This document shows, one piece after another, positions 60,709-64,000 of a DNA stretch of 64,000 nt. Source of the stretch: Pisaster brevispinus (taxonomy: Eukaryota > Echinodermata > Asteroidea > Forcipulatida > Asteriidae). The translations under genes were made by a program, and so were the position numbers. The notes below the pieces were generated by a model that ran no database searches, was not told the origin of the DNA, and saw nothing but the letters and a program-made list of their open reading frames with translations. Within the stretch, counting starts at the first letter, position 1. Every line of letters starts with the position of its first letter. Location of the stretch: contig JAMKCF010000129.1 of the NCBI GenBank assembly GCA_023634235.1, positions 124,001 to 188,000 on the forward strand, given 5' to 3'.

Positions 60709-63222
60709 CGATCTAGGAGGACTAGAGAGATGATTTTTTTTAGCTGACTCTGCCTTAGGTATCCCTGCATCCGAAAATTAGACTTTTACGGCCGTTGCGG
60801 GCAGGCTGCACACCGGAAAAGACCAGCAAGCGGGGACACTCCGAAAGCCCCCCAAAACATCAACTTAATTTTGCTGTAAAAAGACACAAATACAAAATAA
60901 GGAGGGTCACATCACCCCCAGGGCAATATCGAATCTGCACAATTTTAGTACCACTGTAAAGCCCGTTTCAAGGGCTCCCTCTCCCGTGAGTTTGGGGTCG
61001 CTGACAATTCTGTAGGCGAGGCGAGCGGCCTGGATGTTAGGCCTTCCCCTAAGAAAAATTGAAAAAAAAAAGAAAACAAAACCCAGAAGCAAGGTCGTGC
61101 CGGCAGGGGTCATGACCGAAAATAAAAGTGCGGTGAATTTGGGAATAACTCCCGATCTAGGAGGGCTAGAGGGATGATTTTTTGGCCTGACTCTGCCTAA
61201 GGTATCCCTGCATCCGAAAATTAGACTTTTACGGCCGTTGCGGCAGGCTTCACACCGGAAAAGACCAGCAAGCGGGGACACTCCGAAAGCCCCGCAAAAC
61301 ATCAACGTGATTTTGCTGTAAAAAGACACAAATACAAAATAAGGAGGGTCACATCACCCCCAGGGAAATATCGAATCTGCACAATGTTAGTACCACTGTA
61401 AAGCCCGTTTCAAGGGCTCCCTCTCCCGTGAGTTTGGGGTCGCTGACGATTCTGTAGGCGAGGCGAGCGGCCTGGATGTTAGGCCCACCCCTTAGAGAAA
61501 TAGGAAAACAAAAACCAGGGGTAATGGCCCAAAATAAAAGTGCGGTGATTTTGGGAATAAGTCCCGATCTAGGAGGGCTAGAGAGATGATTTTTTTACCT
61601 GACTCTGCCTTAGGTATCCCTGCATCCGAAAATTAGACTTTTACGGCCGTTGCGGGCAGGCTTCACACCGGAAAAGACCAGCAAGCGGGGACACTCTGAA
61701 AGCCCCCCAAAACATCAACTTGATTTTGCTGTAAAAAGACACAAATACAAAATAAGGAGGGTCACATCACCCCCAGGGCAATATCGAATCTGCACAATTT
61801 TAGTACCACTGTAAAGCCCGTTTCAAGGGCTCCCTCTCCCGTGAGTTTGGGGTCGCTGACGATTCTGTAGGCGAGGCGAGCGGCCTGGATGTTAGGCCTA
61901 CCCCTAAGAAAAATTGAAAAAAAAACGAAAAAAAAAAACCCAGAAGCAAGGTCGTGCCGGCAGGGGTCATGGCCCAAAATAAAAGTGCGGTGAATTTGGG
62001 AATAACTCCCGATCTAGGAGGGCTAGAGGGATGATTTTTTGGCCTGACTCTGCCTTAGTATCCCTGCATCCGAAAATTAGACTTTTACGGCCGTTGCGGG
62101 CAGGCTTCACACCGGAAAAGACCAGCAAGCGGGGACACTCCGAAAGCCCCGCAAAACATCAACGTGATTTTGCTGTTAAAAGACACAAATACAAAATAAG
62201 GAGGGTCACATCACCCCCTAGGCAATATCGAATCTGCACAATTTTAGTACCACTGTAAAGCCCGTTTCAAGGGCTCCCTCTCCCGTGAGTTTGGGGTCGC
62301 TGACGATTCTGTAGGCGAGGCGAGCGGCCTGGATGTTAGGCCCACCCCTTAGAGAAATAGGAAAACAAAAACCAGGGGTAATGGCCCAAAATAAAAGTGC
62401 GGTGATTTTGGGAATAAGTCCCGATCTAGGAGGGCTAGAGAGATGATTTTTTTACCTGACTCTGCCTTAGGTATCCCTGCATCCAAAAATTAGACTTTTA
62501 CGGCCGTTGCGGGCAGGCTTCACACCGGAAAAGACCAGCAAGCGGGGACACTCCGAAAGCCCCCCAAAACATCAACTTGATTTTGCTGTAAAAAGACACA
62601 AATACAAAATAAGGAGGGTCACATCACCCCCAGGGCAATATCGAATCTGCACAATTTTAGTACCACTGTAAAGCCCGTTTAAAGGGCTCCCTCTCCCGTG
62701 AGTTTGGGGTCGCTGACGATTCTGTAGGCGAGGCGAGCGGCCTGGATGTTAGGCCTACCCCTAAGAAAAATTGAAAAAAAAAAAAAAAAAAAAAAAAAAC
62801 CCAGAAGCAAGGTCGTGCCGGCAGGGGTCATGGCCCAAAATAAAAGTGCGGTGAATTTGGGAATAACTCCCGATCTAGGAGGGCTAGAGGGATGATTTTT
62901 AGGCCTGACTCTGCCTTAGGTATCCCTGCATCCGAAAATTAGACTTTTACGGCCGTTGCTGGCAGGCTTCACACCGGAAAAGACCAGCAAGCGGGGACAC
63001 TCCGAAAGCCCCGCAAAACATCAACTTGATTTTGCTGTAAAAAGACACAAATACAAAATAAGGAGGGTCACATCACCCCCAGGGCAATATCGAATCTGCA
63101 CAATTTTAGTACCACTGTAAAGCCCGTTTCAAGGGCTCCCTCTCCCGTTAGTTTGGGGTCGCTGACGATTCTGTAGGCGAGGCGAGCGGCCTGGATGTTA
63201 GGCCTACCCCTAAGAAAAATTG

Positions 63223-63254
<32 letters not shown>

Positions 63255-64000
63255 CAGAAGCAAGGTCGTGCCGGCAGGGGTCATGGCCCAAAATAAAAGT
63301 GCGGTGAATTTGGGAATAACTCCCGATCTAGGAGGGCTAGAGGGATGATTTTTTGGCCAGACTCTGCCTTAGGTATCCCTGCATCCGAAAATTAGACTTT
63401 TACGGCCGTTGCGGGCAGGCTTCACACCGGAAAAGACCAGCAAGCGGGGACACTCCGAAAGCCCCGCAAAACATCAACGTGATTTTGCTGTTAAAAGACA
63501 CAAATACAAAATAAGGAGGGTCACATCACCCCCAGGGCAATATCGAATCTGCACAATTTTAGTACCACTGTAAAGCCCGTTTCAAGGGCTCCCTCTCCCG
63601 TGAGTTTGGGGTCGCTGACGATTCTGTAGGCGAGGCGAGCGGCCTGGATGTTAGGCCCACCCCTTAGAGAAATAGGAAAACAAAAACCAGGGGTAATGGC
63701 CCAAAATAAAAGTGCGGTGATTTTGGGAATAAGTCCCGATCTAGGAGGGCTAGAGAGATGATTGTTTTACCTGACTCTGCCTTAGGTATCCCTGCATCCA
63801 AAAATTAGACTTTTACGGCCGTTGCGGGCAGGCTTCACACCGGAAAAGACCAGCAAGCGGGGACACTCCGAAAGCCCCCCAAAACATCAACTTGATTTTG
63901 CTGTAAAAAGACACAAATACAAAATAAGGAGGGTCACATCACCCCCAGGGCAATATCGAATCTGCACAATTTTAGTACCACTGTAAAGCCCGTTTAAAGG
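60709..64000 (+). repeat. Eight-unit block, second copy, cut by window end
   Basis: Units start at 60709 (L, 444 b), 61153 (S, 412), 61565 (L, 445), 62010 (S, 412), 62422 (L, 449), 62871 (L, 453), 63324 (S, 413) and 63737 (partial). They follow the block at 55956 at a steady 4,752-4,753-b offset. Differences include GTTGCTGGCAGG at 62871 and GTTTAAAGGG with an unbroken A tract at 62422, where the earlier copy has GTTTCAAGGG and an A tract broken by C. The last unit has GATTGTTTTACC and does not fully match its counterpart. Confidence 0.9.

Larger units (their letters stand above)
1..64000 (+). repeat. Satellite DNA array, 413/447-b units
   Basis: The whole window is tandem copies of one unit, all in the same orientation. 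Every copy carries the same ordered landmarks: GATCTAGGAGGGCTAG, CCTTAGGTATCCCTGCATCC, TTACGGCCGTTGCGGGCAG, GACACTCCGAAAGCC, AAGGAGGGTCACATCACC, GTACCACTGTAAAGCCCG, GGTCGCTGACGATTCTG, GCGGCCTGGATGTTAGGCC, then an L or S linker. I count 83 L units, 61 S units and five irregular ones. No unrelated sequence interrupts them. Copies differ from each other by scattered substitutions, so the array is young or strongly homogenised. Large satellites of this kind are normally found in constitutive heterochromatin, often at or near centromeres. I do not recognise the family. The single orientation, the unit length and the higher-order structure are seen directly; the chromosomal location is inferred. Confidence 0.99.

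Noticed and set aside
60907..61329. The longest open frame (140 codons, minus strand)
   Set aside because: It results from a one-base loss (GTTGCGGCAGG) that joins two satellite frames. The homologous unit at 56400 does not give the same full frame. It spans unit boundaries and includes the poly-T stretch.
1..64000. CRISPR-like or prokaryotic repeat system
   Set aside because: Units of 413-447 b without unique spacers, and with no cas-like genes, are not a CRISPR array. The organisation is that of eukaryotic satellite DNA.
1..64000. Ribosomal, 5S or histone gene tandem array
   Set aside because: I found no recognisable 5S, 18S/28S, snRNA or histone coding sequence in the unit on either strand.
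1..64000. Similarity to a named satellite family
   Set aside because: I do not recognise the unit as any family I know. Only a database search with the dimer consensus could settle this.

Overview
The window is a single uninterrupted satellite-DNA array. All 64,000 bases are head-to-tail copies, in one orientation, of one repeat family with a unit of about 413 or 447 bases. By manual count there are 149 units: 83 long (L, 435-454 b), 61 short (S, 412-414 b) and five irregular ones (three with internal deletions, one with a hybrid linker, one cut by the window end). I found no gene, rRNA, tRNA, CRISPR array, transposon or unrelated sequence. The roughly 70-residue open frames on the minus strand are one repeated by-product of the satellite, read through a poly-T tract.

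Each unit has three parts: a head of about 45 b, a conserved body of about 290 b, and a linker ending just before CGATCTAGG. The linker exists in two forms. The L linker (about 110 b) carries an A tract of variable length plus a 20-b insert containing TGCCGGCA. The S linker (79 b) lacks the insert and has a short interrupted A tract. Heads and bodies also fall into two matched classes. After an S linker the unit is usually type A (GAGAGATG, TTACCTGAC, CCCCCC, CAACTTG) and ends in an L linker. After an L linker it is usually type B (GAGGGATG, GGCCTGAC, CCCCGC, CAACGTG). The basic period is therefore an S+L dimer of about 860 b, modified into LLS trimers (about 1.31 kb), LSS trimers (about 1.27 kb), pentamers (2.13 and 2.17 kb), a heptamer (2.95 kb) and an 11-12-mer (4.75-5.17 kb).

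Region by region: 1-3840 holds a duplicated heptamer segment. 3841-8929 is LSS trimers arranged as two 2.54-kb hexamers. 8930-13704 is mainly S/L dimers. 13705-18276 is L-rich and irregular, with a fused unit. 18277-22127 returns to dimers and short runs. 22128-28652 has LLS and LLLS groups and dimers. 28653-34635 contains chimeric units and a 2.13-kb tandem duplication. 34636-38545 is S-rich and contains a 95-b remnant. 38546-49880 is mostly dimers and LLS trimers. 49881-55955 is a pentamer array. 54229-64000 holds a further duplication of about 5 kb.

The source is a eukaryote. The array type fits centromeric, pericentromeric or other heterochromatin, such as a sex or B chromosome. Repeated CpG to TpG/CpA changes at several fixed sites suggest a host that methylates CpG in its germline, such as a vertebrate or plant. 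I do not recognise the family and cannot name the species. Unit coordinates below count each unit from the C of CGATCTAGG.
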